Shown here in pieces: positions 43,701 to 58,700 of a stretch of DNA of 64,000 nt; positions within the stretch are counted from its first letter, which is position 1; the number at the start of each line of letters is the position of its first letter. A program made the position numbers and the translations under genes. Origin of the DNA: JAVBUY01 sp031552735 (GTDB taxonomy: Bacteria > Bacillota > Clostridia > Christensenellales > Aristaeellaceae); the NCBI GenBank assembly GCA_031552735.1, contig JAVBMF010000002.1, positions 1-64,000 on the forward strand. Reading direction: 5' to 3'. Below the pieces are notes generated by a model. It did no database searches and was not told the DNA's origin. It saw nothing but the letters and a program-made list of their open reading frames with translations.

Positions 43701-46700
43701 CTGTGGCGTCGGGCATCACCGACAGCGTGGAAATCACCCTGTTCAAAAACGCGACCGGCCCCGACAAGGCGCAGATGTACACCGCGGGCAGCACCAACAA
43801 GGTGGACGCCGTGCTGTCCACCGACGGCGCTTCCTCGGTGACGTTCTCGATGGACCCCGGCACCTACTATGTGGAAGAAACCAACGGCCCCAGCTGGTCG
43901 TCCAAGCCTGCCGCGCGTATTCCGGTCACCCTGAATACCGTCGGCGAGCTGGTCAAGGTTGACCTGCAAAACAAGGTGCGTATCGTTCGCCTGAATCACG
44001 TGCTGCAAATCGCCGACGCGTTGTCGCGCGATACCTTCAGCGATGCCAAGCAGGCGCTGCGCGATTTCTCGCCCGCCTCGGGCAAGAACATGTCCACCGC
44101 GTTTGAGGTGAAAATCCACAACGCGTCGGGCGGCGTGATCGCGGGCCCCTTCTATCCGCACATGGTGCAGAGCTCCGGCTCCACCAACCCCTATATCGCC
44201 GACGACGGCATCATGAGCGTGTACGTGCCCGACAGCGTGTACTGCGATCCGAACGCCGCCAGCTATTCGGTGACCATCGCCGGTAATGTGCCGGGCTACG
44301 GCAACATGCGCGTCGTCACCGAGCCGATCACCAGCGACATGAAGGACCGTGCCAAAGAAGTTGACACGCTGATCCTGCACCTGATGGGCGTCGTGGATAT
44401 CAGCAAGTATATCCAGTACGACTTTGGCCCGGAATATGAGGCCCAGAACAAGGCCGAGCGCCTGAGCGAGTCCATGCGGCAGATGCTGCTGGGCGGCAGC
44501 AAGACCGTGGAATACAAGGTCGAGTACGCCAACGGCTCGTCTGTTCCGGAACTGACCAATCTGACGCTGCAATCCGCGGTCGATAACGCCCGCTATGTGA
44601 TTGACGGCGCCGGTGTGGTGTCCAGCGGCACCATCCCGCTGCATGCGGTTCCCGGCAGCCTGCGTGCGATCTTTGGTATTCCGGTCTGGCCGGAAACCAC
44701 CAATTACCGCATGGTGGAGCAGTCGATCTCTGACTTTGATTATATCAAGACGGTGGTCATCACCGAGCAGAGCGTTGCGCCGATCAAGAAAGAAACCACC
44801 ATCGTTACGCCCGACCCGGTCGCGTTCCAAATGGGCGCGGACGGCGTGCGCGTCAACCTGGTCAAGACCGAAGTGTACAACCGCCCGGTGAACTTTGGCG
44901 CCGTGCTGGTTCGCGCACTGATCAATGACAACGTGTCGTATAACTACGCCGACACCAATTTCCAGCCCACGATACTCAACAACCCGGACTTCCAGCCGAC
45001 GTTTGGCATCACGCATGTCAACGGCACGGCCACCACGCAGTACCCGGCCAAGGGTCTGTTCATGGTCAACGGGCAACCGGCGGTCATGCTCTACCCGGTG
45101 CCGCTGAACACCACCGTGACCGTCAAGGAAGCCGGTGTGCTGGGCACCTACACCCCGGTCAAGGGCGCGACCGACACCGCCAACTGGAACGCCGCGCGTT
45201 CCACCGCGGAGACCATCATGCCCGCGCCGTCCGGCTCCAGAAACCCGGTGGTTGTGGAAACCTTCTACAACACGCGCTCGCAGATGCAGGTGACCATCGA
45301 GAAGTACGTGCAGACGGTTGGCTCCGGCACGGCGCGTCCGCGCACGAGCACCGACGGCGTCTTTACCGTCAATCTGTACCGCGCGCTGGGCGAATCGGAG
45401 ACCGGCACCAACGTGCAGACCATCAACATTGGCGGCACGAACTATCGCTATGACCTGGGCAAAGCGCCGATCGTGTACACCTTTAACGGCACGCTGAGCA
45501 GCGTGACCAACAACGTCGCGATCCCCGCGCCGCTGGTCAAGAGCGACTATGTCGCGATCGAGTCGGCCACCAACGGCTATGAGCCCAAGGATGGCAAGAA
45601 CGCGTATGTGGTGACGCTGGAGATCGGCAAGGCGAACCCGCCTGCCATCCGCTTTACCAACAGCGAGTATGGTAAGATCCAGCTGACCACGTATCAGTCG
45701 TACCTGGCGCATGACACCAGCACGACGCCGCATACCACCACCGCCTACGACCAGAACAACAAGTGGATTGGCAACCGCAACGCGGATCAGACTGTCGCCG
45801 CGACCGGCACCGCGCTGCAATACAAGTTCACCAGCCTTTCCGGCAACAACCCGGTGTACACCGCCTGGGTTACGCAGTCCGGTGATACCTCCATTTCGCT
45901 GCCGTCGGGCAACTACCGTGTGGAGCTGAACACCGCGCTGCCTTCCGGCTATCAGTTGATCGTCGGCGGCAGCAACGTGGCCGCGCTGCCCTTCAACATG
46001 ACGGTGAGCGCCGCCACGGTGACCAGTCAGGCCGTGCGCTTCTACAACCCGAACGGCTTCCTCTGCTTTGAGAAGCAGGATCAGGCTGGCGCGGCGCTGG
46101 ATGGCGCGGCGTTCAAGCTGGAGAAGATCACCGGCCCGACCACCCGTTCGCTGGCGGTCTCTTCGGTGACGCGCATCAACGCGGGCCACTTCTGCCAGAC
46201 CAACCTGCCCATCGGCGAGTATGCGCTGGTGGAAACCTCCGCGCCGACCACCCCGAAGATGTACTACGCGGATCCGGCCGAAACCCTGGTAACGGTCGGC
46301 GGTCTGTACAATGACGCGGGCACCGGCATGATAGTGGAGACCAGTGATCCCACCGTGGTCGCCAACTGCTACACCACCGGCGGCGCCGCCACGAAGCTGA
46401 AGATCGTCAACAAACCGGCGATCACCTTCAACGTGCACAAGGGCAGCCTGCTCAACGGCGGCACACAGCCCAACACGTCCGGTGTGCCCATGACCATTGT
46501 CGTGTCCGACGGCGCTGGCGGATACAAGGAGTATGACGTCAGCAAGGGCGTGTTCGGCAACGAGAGCAAGTACGCCAGCAACACGCGCAGCACCGCTGCC
46601 AATGGTATCGCCACCTGGAAGCTGCCGCCTGCCGAGTACTATGTATTCGAGCAGCCGAGCGCGGGGTATATCCCGGCGCCCATGGACCTGCAGCCCACAC

Positions 46701-49700
46701 CGGTTACCACCCGCGTAAAGACCAACATCACCAAGATCAACGGCACCACCGCCGCTGGCTGGGTGCTTGGACCGTATGCGCTGAATACCTCGGCGGTCAC
46801 CACCGCTGGCACGCTGAGCGTGGACGTGCTCAACATGCCCGAGCGCATGGACGTCGATACGATGGCCTACGGCAACTTCCACAACGTCAACACGCACAGC
46901 GACGCGCTGGGCAGCTTCACCTTTGAGCTGGTGCGCGTGATGGACGGCGTGCATGACGCCGAGAGCGTCACCGCTGTATCCAGCGTAAGCACCTCGGTGG
47001 GCCAGCGCATCAGCGGCCAGACCAGCTACTGGTTTAAGAACGTGCAGCTCTTCTACGCGGACGGTACGCCCATCAAGTATGAGATGCGCACCACCACCGC
47101 GCGCGAGGGCTACATGAAGACCGAGCCGGTCAGCGGCTCCGCCACGCAGTCCAAGAGCACCAAGACCATGTACCTGGCCGACCGCACCGGAAAAATCTAT
47201 CCGGCCACCGGCACGTGGGCTTACACCAACGCCAACGCTGGCATCAAGGGCGTGGGCGGCACCAACAACGCGGAAATCAAAGACCAATACCTGCCCACCA
47301 ACGCGCAGAGCGCCTACGAGGAGATCATCCCGGCGCGTCTGGCTGTGCAGCCGGGCCGCACCGCCGATGGCTATATCACCCTGGGCGTGCAGAACTGGCG
47401 CGCGGGCAACATCGACGTGTACACCTATTACGAAGCCTGCGTTAACCACGGCCTCATCGAGGCCCTGGCGGGCGTGCGCGTCGGCCTGTTCCTGCCCGAT
47501 GGCACGCAGATCGACGAGAAAACCAGCGCGGGCGCGATGGTCACCTTCAACGGTGACGTGCCCGACGACAGCGAGTATCACGATTACTTCCTGACCGCCG
47601 AGGCCAACTACTACGTCGCGCAGATGAACAAGCTGCCCGGCTACGCCATCTACAGCTGTACCGCGCAGCGTGCGCCGTTCCCGGCGAAGCCGACGGTGGG
47701 CGATCTGAGCAAGACCACCGAGTACAATGTGTTCGCGATCCGCTCGGAGAACTTCGGCGTAGATAAGACCCGCAAGGAGTTCATTGCGTCGGCGACGATG
47801 ATGAACCACCATCCCTTCATTATCCTGGACCTGCGCAAGCTGTTTATTTACCACACCAAGCTTGAGCCCGAGAAGCTGGACGGCCATGGCAAACCCAAGG
47901 CTGGCGTCAGCTATCAGGAGTGGGGCGAGGGAACGCCGTTCAAACTCTTTGCCTTTACCCTCAAGGAGAAGGAAGCCGCCGCCGGATACGATCTGGTGAT
48001 GGAAGAAATCTCCGGTCAGTTTGGCCAGCCCGACCCGTATCTGGCTGATACGGTGGACGGCATCGCCGGCCGCATCCTGACCACGCCGCTGGACTACGGC
48101 AAGATCTATGTCTTTGCCGAGATGGGTAGCCAGGGCGTCCTGTCCTTCTATATTCCCGATGAGATTCGTCAGCAGCTCAAGGACGAATTCCCGGCGTGGG
48201 CGTTCGATCTTGACCGCAACAATGAAACCAAGGGCGAAGCCTATAATGGCGGCGCTGGCGGCGTCGATGTTGACTACCTGGTGCCCGAGGATCTGGGCCC
48301 GGGCTTCCGCACCCGCTCGATGTACAGGGTGAAGGGCGATGGCAATATCGCTGGCGACATCAAGGCCATGATCGCGGCCGCGACCCAGAAGAGCTTCAAT
48401 GGCATGGTGGGTACGGTCTATGAGGACAAACAGATCAACACCACCGTCGCCACTGTGGTTGACAACAAAGTGGGCGAGCCGGGTGGCGGCCCCTGGAACT
48501 ACCACGAGACCCGCATGAAGATGAAGAAGCAGCTCTATACGCTGAGCAGCATCATCGCGTACAATGGCGCGACCTTCGAGTTCTACCTGCACAACATCCT
48601 GGAGGATGGCACCGTGCTGGGTCTGGACAAAGATGGCAATGTGATCACCGACAGCGGCGAAGTTAGCTTCATCGGCATGCGCACCACCGGCGCGCAGCAG
48701 CGGCCTGATCCCGACGGGACACCGGAAGTGGATAAGGACGGCCAGACGGTGATGTGGGATCATGACGATGACCCCGAAACGCCGATGGTGCCCAAGGTTC
48801 GCACCATCACCGAGAACGGTGTGCTGACCACGCCGACCATCGACCTGTACAACTGGAAGATGTACCTGTTGCAGGACAATGGCCAGCCGTACTACTTCAT
48901 GCTGCCCAAGAACGCCGGTATCAACAACGGCGGCAGGGGCGCGATCGGCAAGGATGGCTTCCTGGAGGACAACCAGACTCCGGGCCAGTTCATCTATACC
49001 GCCGGTAATGTCGTATTCAACGCGACGCATCTGGACGACCGCAGCCAGCTGTTTACCAGCGAAAACGACCCGGCGATCGCCGCGGTCAAGGCGCTTGCGC
49101 CCGCTGGCCAGCAGTACGAAGTGGTCAAGGCGTACCTGCTGCCGCACAGCGGCCAGACGCCGCATAGCAGCGCCAACCACGGTGGCACGGGCACGCAGTG
49201 CTCCTGCTACGATGTGATGGTGCCGGTCTCCTACAAGGAGCTCAAGCCCACGCAGTTGCAGATCCTCAAGGGCGCTGTGGAATCCGAGCTGGCCGTGAAA
49301 CCCGAGCCGGTGTGGATCCATTGCGGCGGCCACCTCAAGGGCACCAAGGATCGCGACGACTCCGTCCTGGTTGACAACCCGGTCAAGAACATTCAGTCTG
49401 GATCGGCTTGGTTCCGTGTGCGCACGATCGGCTTCCAGCCGAACAACGCCAGCGCCACTGCCTGGGAAACGCTGATGACCAAGTTCCCGGCAAGCGCGTC
49501 GCCCTTCAATGGCAACGCGGGCTTGGCGATGAACCACCGCGACGGCATCTTTGGCCGCTGGATGAACGGCCTGAACGTCAATGGCGATGGCCTGACGCTC
49601 AATGCCGCGCCGTCCATCGGCATCAGGCCGCTGGCGGGTGTGCAGTACTATGCCTACTACAAGGATGGCAACGGCACACTGGTGCGCATCAAGGACCGCT

Positions 49701-52700
49701 GGGGCATCAATGGCTCCGATACCGAAGCGCCGTTGGTGCTGACCACCGACTACAACGGCTTCATCGTATCGCCGCCGCTGCCCAACGATACCGAGGTATT
49801 CCTGGTGCAGATGACCGCCGTGGACGGCTATGTCAACACGCACAGCGCGGATACCTTTACCGCGGGCGCGACCGAGATCAGCGGCAACTGGCTCAACAGC
49901 CTGAACCTGATCCGCCTGCCCAAACTGCAAACCGGCACGGTCAAGGAATACTACGCGACCAACCCGGAGCAGATGGACCTGCATTTGAACGCCTTTGACG
50001 AGCTGACCTATAAGGCGAACGGCCGTCAGACCGCCATCAAGCTCAAGGACGTGACCTTCACGCTCAAGGATGGCGGCGCGGTCATCAAGACCGGCGTCAC
50101 GCTGGAGTCCGGCCTGGCGGTGCTTACCCGCATGCCTGTGGGCACCTACTCGCTGGAAGCCGCGCTGACTGCGGATCAGCAGAAGGATTACTTCAACTAT
50201 GACGCTGTACAGGTCCATGTCGGCCAGGACAGCATCAAGCTGACCACGCCCACCGGACAGGTACTGGGCGGCTACTCGTTCGCACTGGGCTCCAGCAGCA
50301 AGTACACCGTACAGCGTGACGTGCTGATGGGCGCCAGCGACGACTTTGTTTCGCTGGATGTGCTCTTCCCGATCAAGCCCTTCGTCAGGCTGGAGAAGCG
50401 CGATGTGTTCACCGGCAAGGTGCTGGCCAATGTCCGCTTTGACCTGTACAAGGGCGCGGACAAGATTGCCACCGCGCTGTCCGATGAAAACGGCATCGTG
50501 GTATTCCTGAACACCGCGCAGAGCGGCAGCCCGGAATACCGCCTGGATGCGGGCAACTATACCCTCCGCGAGAACACCGACTCCTCGCCGGCGGCTCGCC
50601 CGCAGGGTCTGCTGTATGACGCGAACTGGAAGATCGACTTCACGGTCGCGTACAACGGCGTGCTGACCGCACCCGCCGTGGCCACGGATAAGATCATGCA
50701 GAGCCGCGAGACCACGACCTTTAAGGTCAACAACAGCCGCAAGATTTCCTTGACCGTCCACAAGCAGGGCACCAACGGCGAAAATGTGCCGTCTGTTGTC
50801 TTTGACATCAAGGCGCCCAGCGGCACCACCGTTCCGCGCACGACCGCCGCGAACGGTAAGACGCTGACCTACAGCATCTCGGAAATCGGCGCGTATGTGA
50901 TCACCGAGCGCCGCGAGGACGCCGAGGACAACAAGAACTTCTACAAACCCGCGATCAACACCATCTGGATGAACATCCCCGCCGATGGTGTGCCGCAGTT
51001 CCGCTATGGTTCCTCCACCGGCACGATCATCCAAAACATTACGCCGATCCCGGACAACGGCGTCATCTCGTGGAGCGGTACGACCAACGAGACCACGCAC
51101 GAGTATGAGATGACCTTGGTCTGGAAGAACCCGACCCGCTACAGCCTGGTCTTTGACAAGGTGAACGGCGAAGGCACGAAGCTTGCCGATGCGCAGTTCA
51201 AGCTGTTCAGCGACGCGGAATGCAGGAAGGAAGTGGACCCCGCTACCTTTGAGGTGCATGGCTCCGCTACCGCGACCTCTACTGCCGCCGGCTTGGTGTC
51301 CTTCACCGGCCTGATCCCGGGCAAGCAGTACTACCTGAAGGAAACCCAGCAGCCCACCGGCTACAATCCGCCGTCCACGCCGCCGATCGGATTCCTGTTC
51401 ACCGAGACGCAGCTGAAGGGCAGCAGCTATGTGGCGACGCTGAGCGGCCAGACGGTTGTGCTCAAGAACAAAGCGACCGACGACAACGGCCTGTTCTACA
51501 ACTATAAAGATACCGGTGTGACCATCACCAAGCGTATCTACTGGTTCAAGGACGAGAAGGGCGTCGTCTACAACGATTCGGCCAACCTGCCGTCGCTGAA
51601 CTTCGTCGTGTATGAGGAGTCCTTGGAGAAGGGCACCCCTGACACCTCGCACATCTTCAGCACGATCACCCTGACGCTGGCCGCGACGCAGCCGAGCACC
51701 GATTACTCGGTGTACACCGGCAGCGCGGGTCTGGCCGAGGGCAACTACTGGCTGCAAGAAGACGGCCAGGCCACGGTGTACAATTCCAAGGCCGCGCTGC
51801 AGATCGATCTGGATCCGTCGCACGGCACCCTGCCTGAGCCGGCCAACATGCTTGGCTTCTGGCCGATCACGGTGTACAAAGAGGGCACGGAGATCGGTGG
51901 CGTCAAGATGCCGCCCAATGTGAACCTGAACATCTCCAACGTGACCCAGCGCGCCCGCGCCTCGCTGCTCAAGTGGGACGAGGACAAGGTGAAGAAACTG
52001 GGTGGCGCGAAGTATGTCGTGTACTTCCTGAAGGACACGAGCATCGCCAACACCACCGAGACCATCGATGGCGTCACCTATGAGATCGAGAACCCCGCGC
52101 GCTATGACACGAGCAACCGCTACGCCTTCAATGATCCGGAGGACGGCTGCGCTGTCATCACCGGACAGGAGGATCTCAACAACAACGAGATCTCTACCAG
52201 TCTGAACCCGGATACCCTTGGCCAGCTCTACATCGACGTGGCTCTGCCGCGCCTGATGACCGAGGCGACGCTGGTCTTTGAAGAAGTCCTGCCGCCCAAC
52301 AACTACGTCCGCGATCCGCGCGACCTGCGTGTGGAAGTGGTGGTCCACTCCAACCAGGTTGCACCGACCGTCGAGATGAGGAACTATGCCTCGGGCAAGG
52401 TTTCTTACGAAGATTACTACGTCTCCTACCGCAATGGCATTCCCGAGTACCTGCACGATGCCGAAGCCGACGTCGTCAAGGACGTGAAGGTCCGCCTGTT
52501 CTATGGCCGCGGTCAGGATCAGATCCTGATGCCGGTGGATGACATGGCGCCCATTGGCTGGAACACCGCCACGCAGGGCAAGTTCTCCGAGCGCATCACC
52601 ACGCTGGTCAATGGCCGCTTGGCGCAGGCGGTCTGGAACGGCCTGCCCGCGAACTATCACTACGCGATCCAGATCGAGCCGATCGACTACTACACGCTGG

Positions 52701-55700
52701 AGAAGGTTCGCGATATCTCCAAGAACGACCGCACGCCGGTTCCGCCGGACCTGCTGCCGCTCAAGACCCGGGTCAACGATCCGAAGGATGCGAGCCTGAC
52801 CGAGCTGCACCTGTACCACTTCAACTCGGTCATGAATGACCGCCCCGACCACACCCTGACGATGGTCGGCTATCACAACTACGACGCCCAGATTGAGGTC
52901 GTCAAGTTTGTGGACGGCACCGATCCGGAAAAGAACATCGCCGAATGGCCGGCGAAGTTCAAGATCAGCTACGGCAAGAAGGATCCGCTCGGCAACCCGA
53001 TCGTCGATCCGGATGCCCCGGCGATCAACCTGGCCGTCAAGGAAGGCGGCAACCAGACGCTGGTGGTCAACGGTGAGTTCACCGTCACCGGCCGCGCGAA
53101 GCTTAACGGCCTGTCGATCCGCGACATCGTCAACGGCTCTATCTTCATTATTGAAGAGCTTGTGCCGCCGACGCGTCCGGGCGAGACCGCGTCGCTGTAC
53201 CGCCTGCCCGAGGATCCGGACATCGACGTCACGCTGACCTGGGATCCGAACAACCCGCAGATCAGCATCGGCCTGATGAAGCGGATCAACTTCTACAACT
53301 ATCCCTACGCCGAGAACCCGAACTCCATCTTCAAGAAGTCCAACAAGGACGAACTGGCCGGTCCGCTCATGACCGTTGACCCCGCCGCGGGCAACGTGAT
53401 TGACACCGTGACCTACACGCTGCACGACTTCATGAAGCTCTGGAACACCAAGACCTCCGCTTGGGAGGACGGCCAGAACGACCTGCCTTACGAGAGCTAC
53501 CGGATCACTGATTTCGGCCCGAAGTTCAGCGCCAACGCGAATGACTTCATTGCCGACATCACGCCGGGCGGTTCGCAGCATGCGTTCGCCGCCGCCGATA
53601 AGCTGGACTTTGATGAGTACGTGAAGAACATGTACGCCATCACCAGCATCAAGATCGGCGCCGCGTCCTACCAGATGACCGCCGAAGAGATCGCGGCCGC
53701 CGTGGGCACCGCCGATGAAGGCAAGACGCGCAAAGATGTGACCGCGAAGGTCGAGTACGCTGTCTTTGACGCCGACTCTGCGGAGACCATCGCGGAGTCC
53801 GAGTGGAAGGTTGCCGCGGATAATCTGTCGCTGGCAACGGCGCAGACGCTCAACGCCAACGCTTTTGCCGCCGGCGAGAAGGTTCGCGCTTTCCGCGTGA
53901 GCTACAACAAGCCGGGCAAGAACTTCACCCCGGGCAACATCGACTACACCGTGGATTTCTACAAGCAACCCGACGGCTTTGAGAGCGACGGCGAAACCCT
54001 GCGCCGCGCGGTGCGCGTGATGCGCAACGCCGCGATGGTGGAAGCTTCGTTCTTCCCGATGACCGGCGACGGCATCAGCACCACCATCAAGGATCTGCCG
54101 CCGATCTATGCCGAGGACGACGTGAAGGTGCCGGATACCCGGCCCATCCCGACGCTGCAACTGCTCAAGCGCCTGGTCAAGCTGGGCACGGAGAACATCG
54201 TCGAGACCATCACCGATGCCGAGAACGACCTGCGCGCGCCGGTCGAGGTCAGCAAGAACCGCCTGATGACCTATCAGGTGACCCTGGTCAACCACAACAC
54301 CGGCGACCCGACCACGACGGGCTCGATGATCGACCCGATGCTGATCGACCGCCTGCCGGAGGACTTTGCGCTAACCACCAAGACCGGCCCCAGCGGCAAC
54401 GTGCCCGATGTGAAGTGGTCGCTGGTCGAAGGCGCTACCCAGGTGGAGGAGCATCCCTACCTGACGCTGGAGAATGCTGCCGTGCATGAGCTGTCCGGTC
54501 CGGATATGCATACCGGCGATACGCCGCATGCCGCCAAGGACACGCAGAATGACTCGTACCTGGCGCTGTACTTCAAGGGCGAGCTCAAGCCGGGGCAGCA
54601 GATCGTGCTGACCATCACCGGCATGGTGCCGCAGTCGATGCCCAGCAATGTGGATACCATCGAGTACAACGACGCGTACGCCGGTACACCGGCGGCGATC
54701 CCCGTCCATGCGGGCAACCCGGACGGCCTGCCCTTCTATCGCTACAAGACGCAGACCCTCAAGAAGGAAACGCCGTACCTGCCGGGTGACGCGCTGTTTG
54801 ACAAGCTCACCACCGTGGGCTCCGGCATGACCACCGGCCGCTTCGCGACCATGGTCGGCATGCTGGAAAGCCACAGCCGCTATGAACTCAAGGCGGTCTC
54901 GGAGACCACCGCGACCAAGTCGGTCCGCGGCGACGTCTCGGGCAGCGACGAGTTTGTGATGGATACCGTCGCCAGCTCCTTTACGGGCGGCACGGTGACG
55001 TACAGACTGAATGTTGAGTTCAGCGATACGTTCCAGAACAATCCTTCCTTTGCCATGACCAACCTGCGCATCGTGGATATCCTGCCCTGGATGGGCAACG
55101 ATGCCAACCGCTCTGTGGCGGGTGCCAAGGCGTCTACCTGGCAGCCGGCGCTCGACAAGATCAGCGTGACGGTGCGCGACGGCAATGGCGATCTGCTCGC
55201 CAGCCCGCCGCTGCCCACCCTGCGCTTGGTGCGTCAGAACAGCACGAACTACAGCGCCCTTCGGACGCTGACCGGCACGTCGCTGAAGAACGGCACCGCG
55301 CTGCCCACTGTAGCGGGCGATACCTTTGCCAACCCCGGCAACAACCAGTGGGATAACCTGGACGCGAACGTCACGCCGAGCACCGTCTATGCGGGCTTCG
55401 ACCTCGACTTTGTGAACTGGGCGATCCCGTCGTATGCACAGGTCACAGTGGAAATCACCTGTAAGGTACCCAGCCTGGTGGAGAGCGTGTCTGATCCGCT
55501 GCGCCAGCTCACCTTCGCGCAGGCGATGAACATCTACTACACCACCGCCAACAACAATGCATACTACAACATGCAGCGCGGCGGCAAGTGGAGCACCACC
55601 GTTGATCCGGTCGAAATCAATACCGTGCGTTCGACCATCATTCCGCCGCCGACCGAGCGCGGCGACCTGATCTGGCTCGATATCAATGCGGACGGCATCC

Positions 55701-58700
55701 AGAACAACAACGAGCCGGGCATCCAGGATGTGGATGTGTCGCTGCACAGCTATGAGTTCCGCACCTCGACCGGTGCGCTCATGAACCACGTGGTGGATCC
55801 GGCGCAGACCGGTAGCGCCGGGAACCTGAACATCGCGACCGATGGCGCCTATCGCTGGAACTACCTGTTCAACAACATCGTCGCGTTCGACGGCGACTTC
55901 AACACCAACGTGGCGTCGCAGTACAAGTACAAACTGAGCGTCAATGTGCCCACCGGCCTGCGCCCGGTTGCGAGCTTCAATGCGACCGCTGGCACCAAGC
56001 TGGACAGCAACCTGGTGGCTGTGACCGCTGGCGAGCCCGGCGCGATCACGACCAGCTACTGGCTGCGTCCGAACAACGCGCAGGACGACGACTACATCGT
56101 CGCGACTGTCGAGAACGGCAAGACCTCGATCGACCGCTCGTTGGACGGCGGCCTGGGCATGCTGTATGACTTCAGCGGCCTGAAGAAGGACGACAAGGGC
56201 GAGCCGGTGAAGGACGTGACCATCACCGCAACACCGGCGTCCGGCCCTGCGATCTCCGCGGTGACCGACGAGGACGGCGTGTACACCCTCATCGGCCTGA
56301 ACCGCTTCGTCAGCTACACCGTGTCGGAGACCGATGCGCCGAACGGCTACATCGTCGATGCGCACACCTACACGCTGCCGGGCATCGATCCGGCGATCGC
56401 GCAGCGCGACAATGTGACCGTGGCCGACATCCAGGGCTGGATCGGCGACGCCACCACCGAAGACACGCATGCCTACAAGCTGGCGCAACTCTCCGATTCC
56501 GATCTCGATGAGACCACCTTCTACAACACCGTGGGCGTGGGCTCGCTGGAGATCGTCAAGGAAGCGGAATCGCTGACCCGTGGCGAATCGGGTCCGACCC
56601 ATCGCCGCGCACTGGGCGACGTGTCCTTCCTGGTCGAGAACGTGAACACCATCCTGGCCGATACCTATGACAGCTTCATCGCCGCGCTGAAGGCGGGCGT
56701 GATGCCGACCGGCCTGCACCTGGTGACGCTGACCGAGAGCGAAGACGCCGATAGCCCGTACTACGGCATGGAGCCTGATTCGCTGATCGCCACCACCGCC
56801 GCGGACGGCAAGGTAAAGATCGAAAACCTGCCGTGGGGCGAGTACACTGTGCGCGAAATTTCCGCGCCGGACGGCTATATCATCTTCGATACCACTGCGC
56901 AAACCGTCAAGATCGGTGACCCGAAGAAGCTGGAGCCGACCTCCACGTATGGCCTGTATGTGGTGGACTGTGTGAAACGGTTCATCGATCCGGCTATCAG
57001 CCTCATGCTGCACAAGGTGGACGCGAGCGGCGCCAACCTGGAGCCCGCGGGCTTCACCATCCTGACCGACGCGCAGAAGCAGCAGGTCACCGATACCATG
57101 ACTGCGGCGCAGATCAAGGCGCTGGGCGGCTTCAGCATCGTGACCGAGCCCGCCACCAGCGGCGCGAACGCCAGCTGGTACCTCAACGACAACAGCGACC
57201 CGAGCACCTTCATCCCGTGGGTGGTGGGCGAGACCTACTGGTTCTTCGAGACCGACCCGCCGATCGGCTATCAGCCGGTGGCACCGTTCTCGCTGACCAT
57301 CGCTGCCGACAAGGCGGTGTACATCTACGGCGAAGATACGACCCCGCTCAGAGGGTATCAGGACTTCATCGTGCGCAATGACGCGATCATTGACTACGCT
57401 GACCTGGGCACCCTGACGATCAACAAGATCGACAGCACCGACAGCTCGCCGGTGGGCGGCGCCGAAGTGTTGATCATCTGCGAGGATGACTACAACGACG
57501 GCACCTGGGACAATTACCTGGCGAAGCTGGACAACGACGACGTGCTGCACGTGATCGACGGCACCGAGGCCGCCGGTACCCGCTATGCGAAGTACGCGGC
57601 CAATGTGGGCGCGCTGGTTGTGCTGATCCCGGATTCGGGTGAGCTGACCATCTCGCTGCCGTGGGGCACCTACAGCATCCAGGAGATCTACGCTCCGGAC
57701 GGCTACGCGATCGATGACGCTGCGCTGCATCAGGACGCCTTCTATGTGGGCGACCCGCGCGTGCCCGCCATCGCGCTGCTGCCGCAGGACTACAAGCTCG
57801 ACTGGACGCACGAATACTCCGACACGCCGCTGTACCTGACGATTGAAAAGAACGACCCGGCGGGCAACGATCTGTCCGGCGCGATCTTCGAAATCTACAA
57901 GGCCGCGGACGTGACCGACGGCGTGCCTAACGATGGTGTGAGCGCCTACATGACGCTGACCACCGACGACAACGGCAAGGCGACCAGTGCGAATGAGCCC
58001 AACCTGCTGCTGGAAGGCGACTATGTGCTGATCGAAAAGACGGCGCCCGCCTACCACGACAACACCTATGTGCCCTTCGAGTTCTCGGTGAACCGCACGT
58101 CCACCAATGCACTGGTGTACGCGCTGGATATCTCCAACCCGATCACCGTGGGCAGCATCACCATTGAGAAGCGCGACGTCGCCGACGAAGCGCTGCTGGC
58201 CGGTGCGCACTTCGAGATTCGCAACGTGTCCACGCTGGTGCCCGGCGCCTGGGACAAGGCGATGGAGACCTATCCCACCAATAGCGACCTATACAAGGTC
58301 ACCGTTGGCACCGAAACTCACCTGATGCTGATACTGCCCAGCGCCGCGGCGTACACGGTAGATAATCTGCCGCTGGGCGACTACACCGTGACCGAAACCA
58401 ACGCTCCGAATGGCTACGCCATCGCGCAGGACAGCAAGGCCGTCCGCAATGTGACTGTCGCGGGCGATACCGAGGAAGAGCGCGCGGAAGTGCTCGAGCC
58501 GTTCTACGACCAGAAGGCTCTGATCATCGTGGAGAAGACCAACGCAATGGCGCAGCCGCTCGTAGCCACCTTTAGGGTGGATGTGGCGCTGGCCAGCGGC
58601 GAAACCGACTCCTTCACGCTGACCACAAGTGCGACCACCGGCAAGGCAGACACCACCGGCAGACTGCTGATGCCTGGCACCTACACCATCACGGAAATCA

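Noticed and set aside
41978..54295. A 4105-codon open frame on the minus strand, with further long ones at 54371-58210 and 59291-63418.
   Set aside because: They are codon-aligned antisense shadows of the adhesin gene. They stay open because the sense frame avoids TTA, CTA and TCA codons; they have no ribosome sites and no domain similarity.
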